This document shows, piece after piece, positions 48,781 through 59,400 of a DNA stretch of 64,000 nt. Below the pieces are notes generated by a model, which saw only the letters and a list, made by a program, of their open reading frames with translations, searched no databases and was not told the DNA's origin. The translations under genes and the position numbers were made by a program. This DNA is from Chondrus crispus (taxonomy: Eukaryota > Rhodophyta > Florideophyceae > Gigartinales > Gigartinaceae), in the NCBI RefSeq assembly GCF_000350225.1, contig NW_005179324.1, positions 1 through 64,000 on the forward strand. Reading direction: 5' to 3'. How positions within the stretch are numbered: position 1 is the first letter of the stretch; each line of letters starts with the position of its first letter.

Positions 48781-51700
48781 ATGACTTCCTCCGTCCATTT
48801 TCGTTTCAAAAGCGCGAGGGATTTCGAAACTCTCCCCTTCGAAGGCGATTTTCTCAAAGTCGCAGATCTCAAAGTCGCTATCGTCGCCCGAAAGAAGCTC
48901 AACTTCGGAGAGGGTTTCGATCTCGAAATCAGCGATGCAGATACAAAAGATGGTACGTCCCATTTCCCGTCTTCACAATCACCCCGAATTCTACCCACCA
49001 ACCAAGTCCAGCCCTTCTAACCTTAACTCTGTTCCCCTCATTTTCTCCACGCTTACCCCGCGCTCCAGTATATCATGACGAAAACGCCCTCGTCCAGAAG
49101 AACACTTCCGTCATCGTCCGTCGCATTCCGGGCCTCCGACCTGGCGGCATCCTCTCCCATCAGGACATGGCCGGCAAGAACGAGCGCTACGCCGAGAAGC
49201 CGTCGGCAAACCCTACCTCAAACCAAGTAGCCACCATCGATCACACCACACAAGACCTTCCCAAGACAATTGAGGGTTCGGACGAAGCGGAACGCATCAA
49301 CTCCCTCATCAGCCAAGCTAGCAGCGCCGTCGACAATTTCCCTTACCCTCCCTCACGTGGCCGCTTCGGTGGTAGAGGCTCTTTTCGCGGCGCTCGCGGC
49401 GGACGCGGAGGACGGGGGGGACGGGGCGGTCGCAGCTTCCAACCCCCAGGGCCCTCGGCGTTTGGAAGCAACATGTATCCAGACCGCGCCCCGAGGCCGA
49501 GTGCCAATTACGTTTGCCATCGATGCAATCAACCGGGGCATTGGATTGATCAATGTCCGACGAATGGAGACCCTACCTACGATAAGATCAAAGTCAGAGC
49601 ACCCACTGGCATTCCACGCAGCATGCTCCGGCACGTCGATGCGCCGGAATCAGGTACAGGCCTGCAGGACAGCTCGGGACAGTTTGTCACATTGCAGCCA
49701 AATGAGGAAGAGTTTGCTCGTCAGACTTTTGGCTTACGCATGTCGCAAATGGCAGCATCCAAAGCGTCGGGAGCCCCCTTCGGTGAGGAGGCAAGTCCAG
49801 GCAATGAGCAGACGCTCAAAGCCAACTCGGCATCTGATGCTCCAGATCAAAGTCCGTCAGGGCTTGCGCCACAGCCAGCACCAGGTGAAGCTACGAAGGA
49901 CAGCAGTGGTGGGTCTGAGTCCATGCCAAAATCACCTGGTGACTCTGTTGTAGCGAGAAAAACGGCTGTTGTTCAGGCGAAGGAATCTGCGACGGCAAAA
50001 ATCACTGTCGCTAGCAATGTTGACCCAAGTACGGCAAAGCTGAACGGATTTCACCCTGTCGCTGCGTCTGGTAATGCCCAATATATAAAGAAAACTAATG
50101 CGCAGGCTAGGCGAGGACAGAACCCCCCGCCGCCCGGAATTCCTTTGCCAGGAATGCCGCCAGTACCGGGTGCGCCACCAGGTTTTCCTCCTGTGGGTAT
50201 GCCTCCATTTCCACCCGGCATGCCACCACCGCATATATTCATGGCGGCTATGGCTGCCGCTGCTAACGGCCAGGGCGGTATGCCACCTCTACCACCAGGC
50301 CTGATACCCCCAAACATGCCGCTACCGTTTCCACCGCCAACTGGTTCGGGTGACCAAGCCAAGACCCCTGGGGATCTGGCCACCCAACATGGTTCTCAGC
50401 AATTTAGGTCTACAAACCATGGCCAAGCGGCCTCTGGTCATACGGATAGTGACAAGCATGGGAGTGTAATGGACAAGGACCCCAGAAACTCCAGTGAGAG
50501 GCCCAACGAGAAGGACAGCGGAAGCAGTGGGCCCTCTCCCAGCCCAAATGTATCCAATTCGGAGGGAATTTCTGCTGCAAAGGAGAACGTCAACGGCACG
50601 TTACCTCTGGATGCGAGTCCTGGACGTCGACTAGAGCATCCCAGCAGTGAAAAGATAGAATCTCCACGTAACTCTAAGTCTGACTCTCGTCCTCCCCGTG
50701 GCAGATCAGACGATAGGCAGGAGAGAGACGAGCGTAGAAAGCGTGATTCATACGAAAATGACAAAGAGGACTCTTTCGAACGACGTCACACTCAGGAGTC
50801 CAGACGCCACCACCTATCCAGCCAAAGCCCCCGCGACCGTTCTCCGTCACGCTATCGACGAACACCTCCTCGTGAACGTCGCCACAGTCCAACCCACGGC
50901 CGAGATCGCTATCTGCGCGGCGAACCTCGACGCGATGCCATTCGAGACCTAGGAATATCCTCGCGAGGGAAGCGCTATGAAGGTCGTGGATACCGAGAGG
51001 GGCGCAGAGGACGCGATGAACCGGCAGAACGAGAATATGCGAATGGTCTCGAAGATTCGAGACGCCGGTCTCCCGTCCATGGCGGCATGCCAAGAGGCTT
51101 GCGTGCCTTGAGCCCATCCCCTTCAAGGAGACGAAGAGATGACCGTGGCCGTTCGTCTCGTGAACCTTTTCGACGAGATGTATCCCCTGGCGGGCGGCAT
51201 GCATTTTCACGTCAGCGAGACCAGTTATTAGATGTTACATCAAGAGGACGTCGGGAAAGGGTTCGTTCTCCTCGGGAGAGCTGGGAAAAGCACGAGCGTC
51301 GATACCGGTCACGATCACCGCCCGATGTGTCGAGGTTCGACAAGACGCATCGTGACAGAGAGACTCGCCGCCCCCGACATCAGCATCGATCCCGAGGCTC
51401 TTCTCCGTCACGGCCTCTAAAAGATTCCGGGAGACGAAAGATTGCTGCAGACCATTCTAGTCATCGCAAACCAGAGGATGGTAATGGGGATGCAATGGGA
51501 AGACATCTTTTGCGACCGGATGGCTCAGACAGACCTTCTAGTAATCAAGCTGAAGAGAAGCGGAGGCATCCTGAGCTTGATATCCGTCAATTAAGGTTGG
51601 AAAAGGAAACTCCAAAGCTACAAGAAGATAGAATCCGAAGTTCCGCTCCAGAAGATGCAAACCCCCAGAAAGAGACCCGAAGAAGCGAAGTCCGTCGTCG

Positions 51701-51890
51701 ACGGGATCGGGAGAGGCACGACGAAGAAGATGGCAGTCCTGCGCCAAAGCGCGCGAGAAGGGGCAGATCCCCGGATAAGTGCGATTCGGCTCGGGAAGAA
51801 AGAAGAGACCGTCGGTCGGTTCATGATAGGCTAGGTCGGACTCGAGACAAGCCCCGAGGTCGCCGATCTGTCCATGATCGACTGGGATAG
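48781..51890 (+). CDS. RBBP6/Mpe1-like protein: DWNN + CCHC knuckle, no RING, RS-rich tail
   Basis: Exon 1 is 48781-48952 and exon 2 is 49069-51890 (997 aa). The N-terminal DWNN ubiquitin-like domain is complete across the splice (VHFRFKSARDFETLPFEGDF, YHDENALVQKNTSVIVRRIP). A glycine-rich RGG patch leads to one CCHC knuckle (C-H-R-C-N-Q-P-G-H-W-I-D-Q-C), followed by the family's TGIPRSML. In RBBP6/Mpe1 a RING finger comes next; here the following 700 residues contain no cysteine cluster. Instead there are a proline-rich GMPP region and a long Arg/Ser-rich tail. RBBP6 and Mpe1 are subunits of the cleavage and polyadenylation machinery, which their DWNN activates. Absence of the RING suggests loss of E3 activity with retention of the 3'-end processing role. 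Confidence 0.88.
48953..49068 (+). other. Intron in the RBBP6-like gene
   Basis: 116 bp, beginning GTACGTCC and ending CGCTCCAG. Removing it joins DADTKD to VYHDENALV, restoring the DWNN domain in frame (G|TA split codon). Confidence 0.9.
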
Positions 51891-53321
51891 TAGGCACGCC
51901 AATTGTAAATGTATGTAAGCGTTCTTTATGAAATGCAGTTGTGGTGGTTATGGGGAAATCTCTGGATTTGTACCGTTCACGTGAGAGCGATGGATATTCC
52001 TATTTACTCAAGATGTTGGTACATTGAGAAGTACTGTGAGTGTGGGCGCTTGGTTTAACTGTTGCAGTAATTATGGTTAGCCTTCAGCATTTTTCATCGT
52101 GGCGAAAATGCTCGATCTGCATAACTATTGCAATCTTAAGAACTTCGCTTTTATTGGACGATTTTCAATAAAGAGAAGCAGTGCATCTGATGAACTCATT
52201 GGAAAGCAGAAACACATCCAACACAGAATGCGCCAACTGCAGTTCCTAAGCATACAACGTTACTTTGCAATTATCACATCCTCTCATGCTTTTGGACTTC
52301 GTGGGAATTACCTCTCAGGAAACTGCCGAAGTAGTGGTTTGGTATTTCATGGAGCATTAAAATCCGATTCATAGGCATAGTTAAATCGCAATGCTGTGGG
52401 AAAATAAGTATTTGGTGAAACAACGTAGTACCTCTTGTGCAAAAGTGATCATTGTTTCCTGACATGACCTTGGCATGTCTTTGCAAACACCCATTCCACA
52501 AAGGCTGGCGAACATATTTGACGCTCCTGCTAAGAACCTGAGCATTCCTCTACGATTAAGGTTGCAACTCTTTCACTAATCTTCACCAACCTAGATATAC
52601 AACGTTACATAAATTGAACTGACTACATTTCACTGGGCGGAGACTTGAGACGCATTGCTCCCCTTCTTCATTCTCGCGAGTCGCACCTATTCCGTACATG
52701 TAAGAAGAGGGATGTGACGTAGCGGCGGCATGAGCTCAATGCTGTGGTTAACGAGCATTTGACAAACCTTGTATTGATGCAGCAAGCAGTGGGTGTATGT
52801 TCATCTGCTTGAATATGTCTCTGTGCAGCTAAAGAATTCAGTACTTCTTCAGCTAAAAGGATCGCGAGGGCAGTTTTTTTTGGGGCCATGTTCGTTTCAG
52901 ATCCCTCATTCTTGAGGGGCCTGTGCGCCACCCTGATCTCGCCTTCAGACTAGTTTACCGATTGCACACAGCGTTCAAACTTGAACAAGTTACAGTCCAC
53001 CTTTCAGGTCACTCCCCCAGATGCTTCACAGTACACCATGCAGCCCTCTTGAAGTAGCGCAACCGGTTTGGACTGAGGACCTTTCTACCTGGCACTTATC
53101 CAGTCCTCTACGCGTCTCTGTACACGCTAGACTCTAGCGTGTACAGAGACGCTAGACTCTAGCGTCCATATCCCGTCCATATGAGGCCACATGTCCAATA
53201 GAGTCTATGTCCAGATTTAGGCGGGCAAAATTTTGCAATTAGAAACAGTTTAAAGTTTTTTAAAAACATACAGGTACAGTACCAAGGGTACTTACTGTAC
53301 ATGTCGTAACTACGGGAAGAG
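51891..53321. other. Intergenic stretch, no gene recognised
   Basis: No frame looks coding. It contains the palindrome at 53113-53151. Directly after that, a short stretch (GTCCATATGAGGCCAC near 53170) resembles the internal block of the 2,382-bp repeat, so small relics of that family also occur here. A TACAGTACC-type palindrome follows at 53274-53303. Confidence 0.55.
53113..53151. repeat. 39-bp perfect palindrome (19-bp arms, 1-nt centre)
   Basis: CGTCTCTGTACACGCTAGA is followed by one C and then its exact reverse complement. The inner GCTAGACTCTAGCG is repeated once more directly after it (53151-53164). Arms and spacing equal those of the palindrome at 17428-17466, though the sequence differs. 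Confidence 0.95.
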
Positions 53322-53588
53322 TTACAGTTTTGCGCGCGTTGTGAACAGCAAAATCGACGGCAATCGCATCGTCGCGAGCAAGTGGTCGGGAAACCCGACC
53401 CCGTTGAGCAGCGCCTCCGAAATGCTCGTCATCTTCTTGCACAAGTCATCAATCTGCTCCATTACGTCCGATGCCTGCGCCGCGCTGATGCACCCTAGCC
53501 TCAAAAAGCTCTCGTCTGACCCAATCGTATTCGCGGGGTAGCGGCCGTCAGGGGAGACGGGGGAGACGGAGGACATGCCCGACGGCAT
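53322..53588 (-). CDS. Small ORF of unknown function, head to head with the CCT gene
   Basis: An 88-codon frame from the ATG at 53588 (MPSGMSSVSP) with a natural-looking helical segment (ISAAQASDVMEQIDDLCKKM). It overlaps, on the other strand, the upstream part of the CCT-motif frame; its start lies within the near-palindrome CATGCCCGACGGCATG. No family is recognised. It may be a small real gene, a piece of an inverted first exon of the CCT gene, or chance. Confidence 0.25.
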   Translation of the reverse strand: MPSGMSSVSPVSPDGRYPANTIGSDESFLRLGCISAAQASDVMEQIDDLCKKMTSISEALLNGVGFPDHLLATMRLPSILLFTTRAKL

Positions 53589-53656
53589 GTTCTCCCGTTC
53601 AGCACCCGGCCCAGCCCTTCTTCCTCACGTCGCACCCCCACCAACACCCGCACGGC

Positions 53657-54085
53657 ATGCTCATGATCGGTCAGCACCCACAAGTGATGATCCCGCCCGC
53701 CCCGAGCCCTATGTATGCCCCACAAGGCATGGTTTTGTTTGCCGGTGCTCAGCACCCGGCCTACCCGCAGGGCATGCTCATGCCGTCCGCGCACACCGCA
53801 CAGATGCAACACCGCTCCAAGGGCCCCGTCAAGCCCGAGACCCAGGCAGAGCGGAAGGACCGTATCGAGCACGAGAAGCAGGAACCCATACGCGAGTTTA
53901 AGAAGAAGACCAGGGAGGCCGCCTTGGTTCGGTTTAGGCAAAAGCGCAGAGAGCGCAGGTTTGGAAAACTTATCCGTTACGACTGCCGCAAGAAGCTTGC
54001 GGATGCACGGCCCCGGGTAAAGGGACGGATCAAGGACGAAGATGATATGGAGCCGCCCCAGCTCGTCCCAGGTATGAATCGGTGA
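53657..54085 (+). CDS. CCT-motif protein (CONSTANS/TOC1-type motif)
   Basis: The first ATG in this frame is at 53657, giving 142 aa, but the frame is open and protein-like (HPHQHPHG) back to about 53490, so a 5' exon or a frameshifted start is likely. After a Met/Pro/Gln-rich stretch, residues about 82-125 carry the CCT motif: TREAALVRFRQKRRERRFGK followed by LIRYDCRKKLADARPRVKGR. In plants this motif binds NF-Y subunits, DNA and nuclear partners in flowering and clock regulators. Here there is no visible B-box or receiver domain, so the upstream role is open. Confidence 0.8.
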   Translation: MLMIGQHPQVMIPPAPSPMYAPQGMVLFAGAQHPAYPQGMLMPSAHTAQMQHRSKGPVKPETQAERKDRIEHEKQEPIREFKKKTREAALVRFRQKRRERRFGKLIRYDCRKKLADARPRVKGRIKDEDDMEPPQLVPGMNR

Positions 54086-54682
54086 TAGCATCTCTCGAGG
54101 GTGGTTTTTTTGTCGCTCCTTGGCAAAAACCTCCTGTGTGTATATAGTAGTGCCAGTGTTTTTCGCTAACAGTTGTGCATCTCTCTCCCCCCTTGGTTTG
54201 GGAGCATAAAACAAACTATTGACGTGTACATACTAACGACAGCGCCTGACGCTCTTTTTTTGCCCTTGTTGCTATCGTTGAAGCCGGCTGAGACAGGAGA
54301 GAGTGACGCACCGTAGCTGCTTAGACCCTAGTGCAGGCAAATAGGGCAGCGACTGATGTGACTTTTCTGCCGGGAACTGGAGGGAGGGCCGTACGTCCTG
54401 GCAAAACATCCCATCCGTGAATGGAACCAGAGCGCCACACACGACGGACCTCGTCTGATTTTGTCACGAGTCAAAAGAAGCGACGTACGGTACGCACAGA
54501 AAGCCACCTCATTGTTCGTGTGTAAGGATGCATGCAAACAGCACGGCACTACAAAACAGGGTGCCACTCTCTCAAGGTGCCACTCTCTCAAGGAAGGCAG
54601 AGAGTGAGAAGGGTACCGTACCTCCTGAGGACGTGCCTGAGCTCCCTGTTGCCACCGCCATTGCGCAGGAAATCGCTCGCTT
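54086..54682. other. Intergenic stretch between the CCT gene and the left inverted repeat
   Basis: No coding sequence recognised. Contains a short direct repeat (GGTGCCACTCTCTCAAG twice, near 54560-54590) and leads into the inverted repeat that flanks the NLR gene. Confidence 0.5.
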
Positions 54683-54965
54683 CCACAGAAACTTCAAAAG
54701 CTGTCGGCCTTCACCACACGAAACGGGATGAATCGATTTCCATCGTGTATCCTACGTATTCATCGTCAACCCGTGCATATGTCCCATGCATTTCTCATGC
54801 TCATGGGACAGGGGCCATAGCATCGCCATGAGACAGTAGCGCGCATCAGGCTGCGTTTCGCCCCCACTGACGTTTCCTGAAGACAGCTCACGTATTTCTC
54901 CCTTTTGCACGCTGCAGAAGATTCCAGACGACGCGGTCAATAAACCGGAATTCTCAAGACTTTAC
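54683..54965 (-). repeat. Left inverted repeat flanking the NLR gene
   Basis: Reverse complement of 59062-59400, imperfect but extensive. Matching landmarks: 54910-54927 with 59106-59123, the GCATCAGGCTGCG block near 54843 with 59194-59210, and 54757-54778 with 59266-59287 (22 of 22 bases identical). The conserved order over about 280 bp rules out chance. The arms face each other across the NLR gene. Confidence 0.9.
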
Positions 54966-55088
54966 ATGTAAAAAAACCAAACAGGCTATCCCCACCACAG
55001 GTGCCACCACGTACCGCACAATAGAAACGTCTGTGTCTGGCCGAGAGGACAAGGGAAGTAGAATATACACACCTAGACCTATACACAC

Positions 55089-58000
55089 CTAGACCACTAG
55101 CTTCATAATAGCCACCCGGTTGCCGGCCGCTGCAACAAAGACCCCATGATTATCGTCTACCTCCCACCAGGTTACCGTACTCTCCAGCTGCACCAAAACA
55201 GCCTCAGAGCCATCCTCTCGCTCATGCACAATTTTCCCCCCGCTCTCAAAAACGTTGCGCCTTTTGCGCCGATGTCCAGTGCGAGAGACGTCCTCTGCAT
55301 TCAGAAATCTCTCCACGATATCTCGCCAGTCCTTCAACTTTCCGAGATGAACTGAACTCCCTTTCTCCACGTCCCAAACGCGTACGCCCCCGTCAGACGA
55401 CCTAGATACTGCACGTTTTCCATCACCACTCATCCCAACGCTCGCTACCCCATCCGTGTGTCCAGTTAATGCGTCGCCGATTTGCAGTCCTGTGTCCACG
55501 TCCCAAATTCGTACGCTCTTGTCGTACGATCCAGATACTGCACGTTTTCCATCACCACTCATCGCAACGCTATACACCACGCCCGTGTGTCCAGTTAATG
55601 CGTCGCCGATTTGCAGTCCTGTGTCCACGTCCCAAACTCGTACGCTCTTGTCGTGCGATCCAGATACTGCACGTTTTCCATCACCACTCATCGCAACGCT
55701 ATACACCCCACCCGTGTGTCCAGTTAATGCGTCGCCGATTTGCAGTCCTGTGTCCACGTCCCAAACTCGTACGCTCCTGTCCCAGGATCCAGATACTGCA
55801 CGTTTTCCATCACCACTCATCGCAACGCTACACACCCACGATTCATGACCGCAGATAGTCCACAAAATTTTCTTTTCCGATACACTCCAGAACTGTAGTG
55901 TCCCATCACCATATCCGATAACTGCATAGCGTTTGCTCATACTGACACAACCGCACGTTAATTTTCGGCTCCCCGTTTCAAAATCGTTGCCTAATTCAGT
56001 CATCTTCGTTTCCTTGTCCGGAGACTGTGTGAAAACTGTGATCCTGGTATCGCCCAGGTTCGAATAGTGTCCATACACGCCACCCGTTGAGTCCATGCCG
56101 ACTTCGTGAGCGGTACTCGGAAGCACAATCTGCTCCACCAAACTTCCTCCCGCTCGCCCTACACATTCACTCACAGGCTGCAGCCATGGTCGTGGCGCGT
56201 GTTCCTCGATTTCCTCGAGTATCCTTTGCACGCTACCTAATTCTGATGCCCTGTGCTTGATTCTTCCGTACAGTTGAAAGTAAATCCCTGCACTGCTTTC
56301 ACCACAAAAAGGTACACTCAGTCGTGCAGCTCTCATCATCAATTCCATCGCATACACCGAATCTCCTTCTCCTGTATCCCTTAAAAGGCCCTCGCTTCCC
56401 CCCGTGTTCCTCAAAAAGCTATTGAGATCCTTTACAGCTTCCTCGTATTGCCGCACACTTTCTCTCTGTATCACTGCCTTCATCCATCGCGCACTCAAGA
56501 ATAGATTCTTCAGCTCCTCCACACACCCGCCCTGTTTCAGAACGCGATATATATTCTCGAAAACATACTTCTCTCTTGCATCCTTGCTCTCTCTACCCTC
56601 GCTCTCAGTCATACCAAGCAGTCCTCTTCCCTGCCGGCATACATCTGCCAACTTCTTATACTAAACCGTTACACTTTCTTCCTTCTGCGCCTCCTGCACC
56701 GCAAAATCGTGCGTCAGATCATGCATCCGTACCCACCCACAATCCTTGTCGTAATGAAGGTCTACTAAACCAACCCTTTCCATCTGAATCGCGTACTTTT
56801 CAGCCGATTCGTAGTCCATCTCCCACAAATCTCTTACCAACGACAAAGGCATCCCGTCTTGCTTCTTCATAACACACAGACTCCGATGTATCTTTCGAAA
56901 CGAAAACTGACCTAACCTCTCCGCATCGCTCCCTATGCCGGACTCCACAATCTCTAGTGACGCATGTAATGTCGCGTCTAACGACAACAAATACCCATCC
57001 CCTGGACTCTCACTACGAATCGTGTTGCGGCTCTTCATCTTCGAAAGGTATGCCTCCCACGCTTGTGACTTTTCTCCCTCCCATCTATCTCTCATGTACC
57101 TGACACCCGTCCCGGCTACGTTCAGAGCCAGCGGCAAACCAGCACACAATTTCAAGATTTTGCTCACGGCCTCTTTGCACCTCGGATCATTCGCTTCCTC
57201 CGGGTTCGCCCCGCTCGCGAGCATGAGCATGTGAACTGAATCGCTCCCTTCCCTTTCCCTCGGCTCGAAAGTCACTCGCTTACCGACCTGTTTCAGCTCT
57301 GGGTCCCTCGTGGAGTACAGAAGTCTGCTCCTCTCTCGGATGTCTCCTGTGGCGGCAGCGAGAGTGGACAACTTCTGAAGAATACACGCATCTATACCAT
57401 TCACGGCCCACACATCATCAATAATGAACAGGCATACACGTGTGTTGAACCATGCTCGCATCTCTGTCAGTACCCTGCTCAACTCGCTTTGCTCTCGCAT
57501 TTCTGCAGCCACCTGCTTGCCACCAGACGCCTTTATGGCCATACACAGTTGCTCAATCAGCCGCCCTACGTTGGCGTCTTTCCCCAAAGACATGAAGTAC
57601 ACTCCGCCTGAAAACTGAGCCTTGATGTCATCGTCGTGCGCAATCGCTCGAAGAGCGCATGTCTTCCCGACTCCGCCCTTCCCCGTTGCCGTCGCTCCTA
57701 TACTTGTATTCCTATCGGTACTTAGCACGGCCTCCTTTAGCCGCGCCTCACACGTATTCGGTGATCCATCGATCCCCCGAGAATTCAGTTGCAAATATAT
57801 TTCTTCGGGATTGTGCTCTGCGAGTATACAGGGCCTGAACACATCATGCGTACATCCACTTGCATTCAAAACTTCTCTCACTTCATCACTTGAGTCCTCC
57901 TCACTTTTCTTTTTCACCCACAGAAACACTCGCTCCACAAGATTTGCCCTTGCAAGATGGCCGAATGCATCTCCCGGCAGGTTTGTTGCCCTTTCGTCAT

Positions 58001-58481
58001 TTTCAATCCCAGTGATACCTGCCAGCTCTTGTAGCTCCCCCTTCACCGTATCCGTGCTCGCTTCGCACTGTCGTTCCTCGCTAAAAAACTTCTCAACTTC
58101 AAAAATATTCTTTCCTTCACCATCCCAATACCGATTGGGCTCCAACTCTCTGCATTCACGAATATTTAGTCTGTAAAACACTGGAATCAATGTCGGTGGT
58201 CGCATCCCACTCCCTATCGCCTCACTCCGTCGGCGTAGGAAGCAACGCAGTTCCCTCATCGTCCACTTTCGAGCCGCAAACTCGGGAGAAAGTATGAAAA
58301 CACCGACCTTCGCAGACTCCATAGCCTTTGTCATTTCATCCCCTCCGCAGTCCCCGGGCTCCATCGAGATTTTGTCGAGGAAGCAATTTAAACCATGAGC
58401 TTGCAATTTCTCGAAAAGGGGACGTGCGATGTGTAGCTTGTCCGGGCCAGCATGGCTTATGAACACATCGGTAGAGTGCAT
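55089..58481 (-). pseudogene. TIR-NB-ARC-(APAF helical)-WD40 NLR-type gene, split by one in-frame TAG
   Basis: The frame runs from the ATG at 58481 (MHSTDVFISHAG) to 55089 with a single TAG (56661-56663) after residue 606; all sequence past it stays in the same frame. Residues 1-145 are a TIR domain, with the position of the NADase catalytic glutamate occupied (E77 in KWTMRELRC). The NB-ARC follows: P-loop GATATGKGGVGKT (262-274), kinase-2/Walker B LFIIDDVW (351-358), LLYSTRD (387-393), GLPL (448-451), MHD (586-588, in VRMHDLTHDFA). Beyond the TAG the text continues as the helical region of APAF1-like proteins (YKKLADVCRQG.., ELKNLFLSARWMKAVI) and then at least five WD40 repeats. TIR-STAND proteins oligomerise on ligand sensing and cleave NAD+ or signal defence. 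The stop sits between nucleotide switch and sensor; it may be a pseudogene, an allele, a readthrough site or an assembly error. Two separate ORFs (606 and 520 aa) would result if the stop is obeyed. Confidence 0.88.
55456..55842 (-). repeat. 129-bp near-identical tandem repeats encoding WD40 units
   Basis: The block starting GTGTGTCCAGTTAATGCG recurs at 55456, 55585 and 55714, a period of exactly 129 bp (43 codons, one WD40 blade). Protein units share CSVAMSGDGKRAVSGS and VWDVDTGLQIGDALTGH; differences are confined to a few positions (W/H/Y before D, GG/VV/DG at the blade edge). Such near identity points to recent duplication or ongoing gene conversion. Confidence 0.95.
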
Positions 58482-59061
58482 CTTCCTCCGTTTTCTATAT
58501 GGTCCCGTCTCTTGCCGGAATCTTTCCTACATTTTTTTGTGAGTAGCTAAAGACAGGTTGGTGAGGTGCGGAGTGTGTTATGCGTGAGAACGGCACCGGC
58601 TGTTAGAAAACAGGGTTGCGAAGGTTGAAGGCCGCGTTCAGCGCGCGGCACTCTTGTCGTTGTTGACGAAAGCGGAAACAGTGGCGACGGTCGTGTGGAT
58701 CAGTAGGATGAGCTGATGTGCTTTCGGTTGTTCTTTCGTGAATGAATGTTCGTGTGATTCCAGCGAGGAAAGACGCACTCACCCTAAAACATGAAAAGAA
58801 TCATGAAACGTTGATTTGTGTTGACGTCACACCAAACCAACTTGGAGGAAAGCATAACCTCTACACAGCCACTTGGTGAAGGCTACTGTATACTGTAGGT
58901 GCAGTATTGTACAGTACCCTTGGGTACCTTGAAGGTACAGTATTACAAAGCTGGTGGTCTAGGTGTGTAAATTGTACTTGCCTTAAAAGTTTATCCTCTC
59001 GGGCGGGCACCAGACATTTGTATTGTACGGTGCGTGTTGGTACCTCTAGTGGAGATCGTCT
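58482..59061. other. Upstream region of the NLR gene, no other gene seen
   Basis: Should contain the NLR promoter (minus direction). At 58887-58943 there is a cluster of TACAGTA/GGTACC palindromic motifs, including GTACAGTACCCTTGGGTACC. No TATA box is clear. Confidence 0.5.
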
Positions 59062-59400
59062 GTTTTCGTTTTGAGAATCGCAGTTTATTGGGCGCGTCGA
59101 CTGACTGGAATCTTCTGCAGCGTACAAAAGAGGGAAATAGGTGATTTTGTCTTCAGGAAAGGTCTGTGTTCAGGAAGCGTCAGTGGGCGCAAAACGCAGC
59201 CTGATGCGCGCCACTACTTCGCTCATGGCGATGCTATCGGCATGAGACATGCATGCATGGGACGTATGCACGGGTTGACGATGAATAGGTAGGATACTGT
59301 ACCCAGGGTACAAGATGGTACAGGATGGACATGGATACATGCCGTTTCGAAAGCAATGCAGGCCTGTTGCGTGGTGAAGGCCGCCAGCTGTTGAAGGTGG
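59062..59400 (+). repeat. Right inverted repeat flanking the NLR gene
   Basis: Partner of 54683-54965 in opposite orientation. It carries a few insertions relative to the left arm, such as the extra TACTGTACCCAGGGTAC palindrome at 59293-59310 and a short insertion near 59155-59170. Its outer end (GTGGTGAAGGCCGCCAGCT) matches the outer end of the left arm near 54695-54712. Confidence 0.9.
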
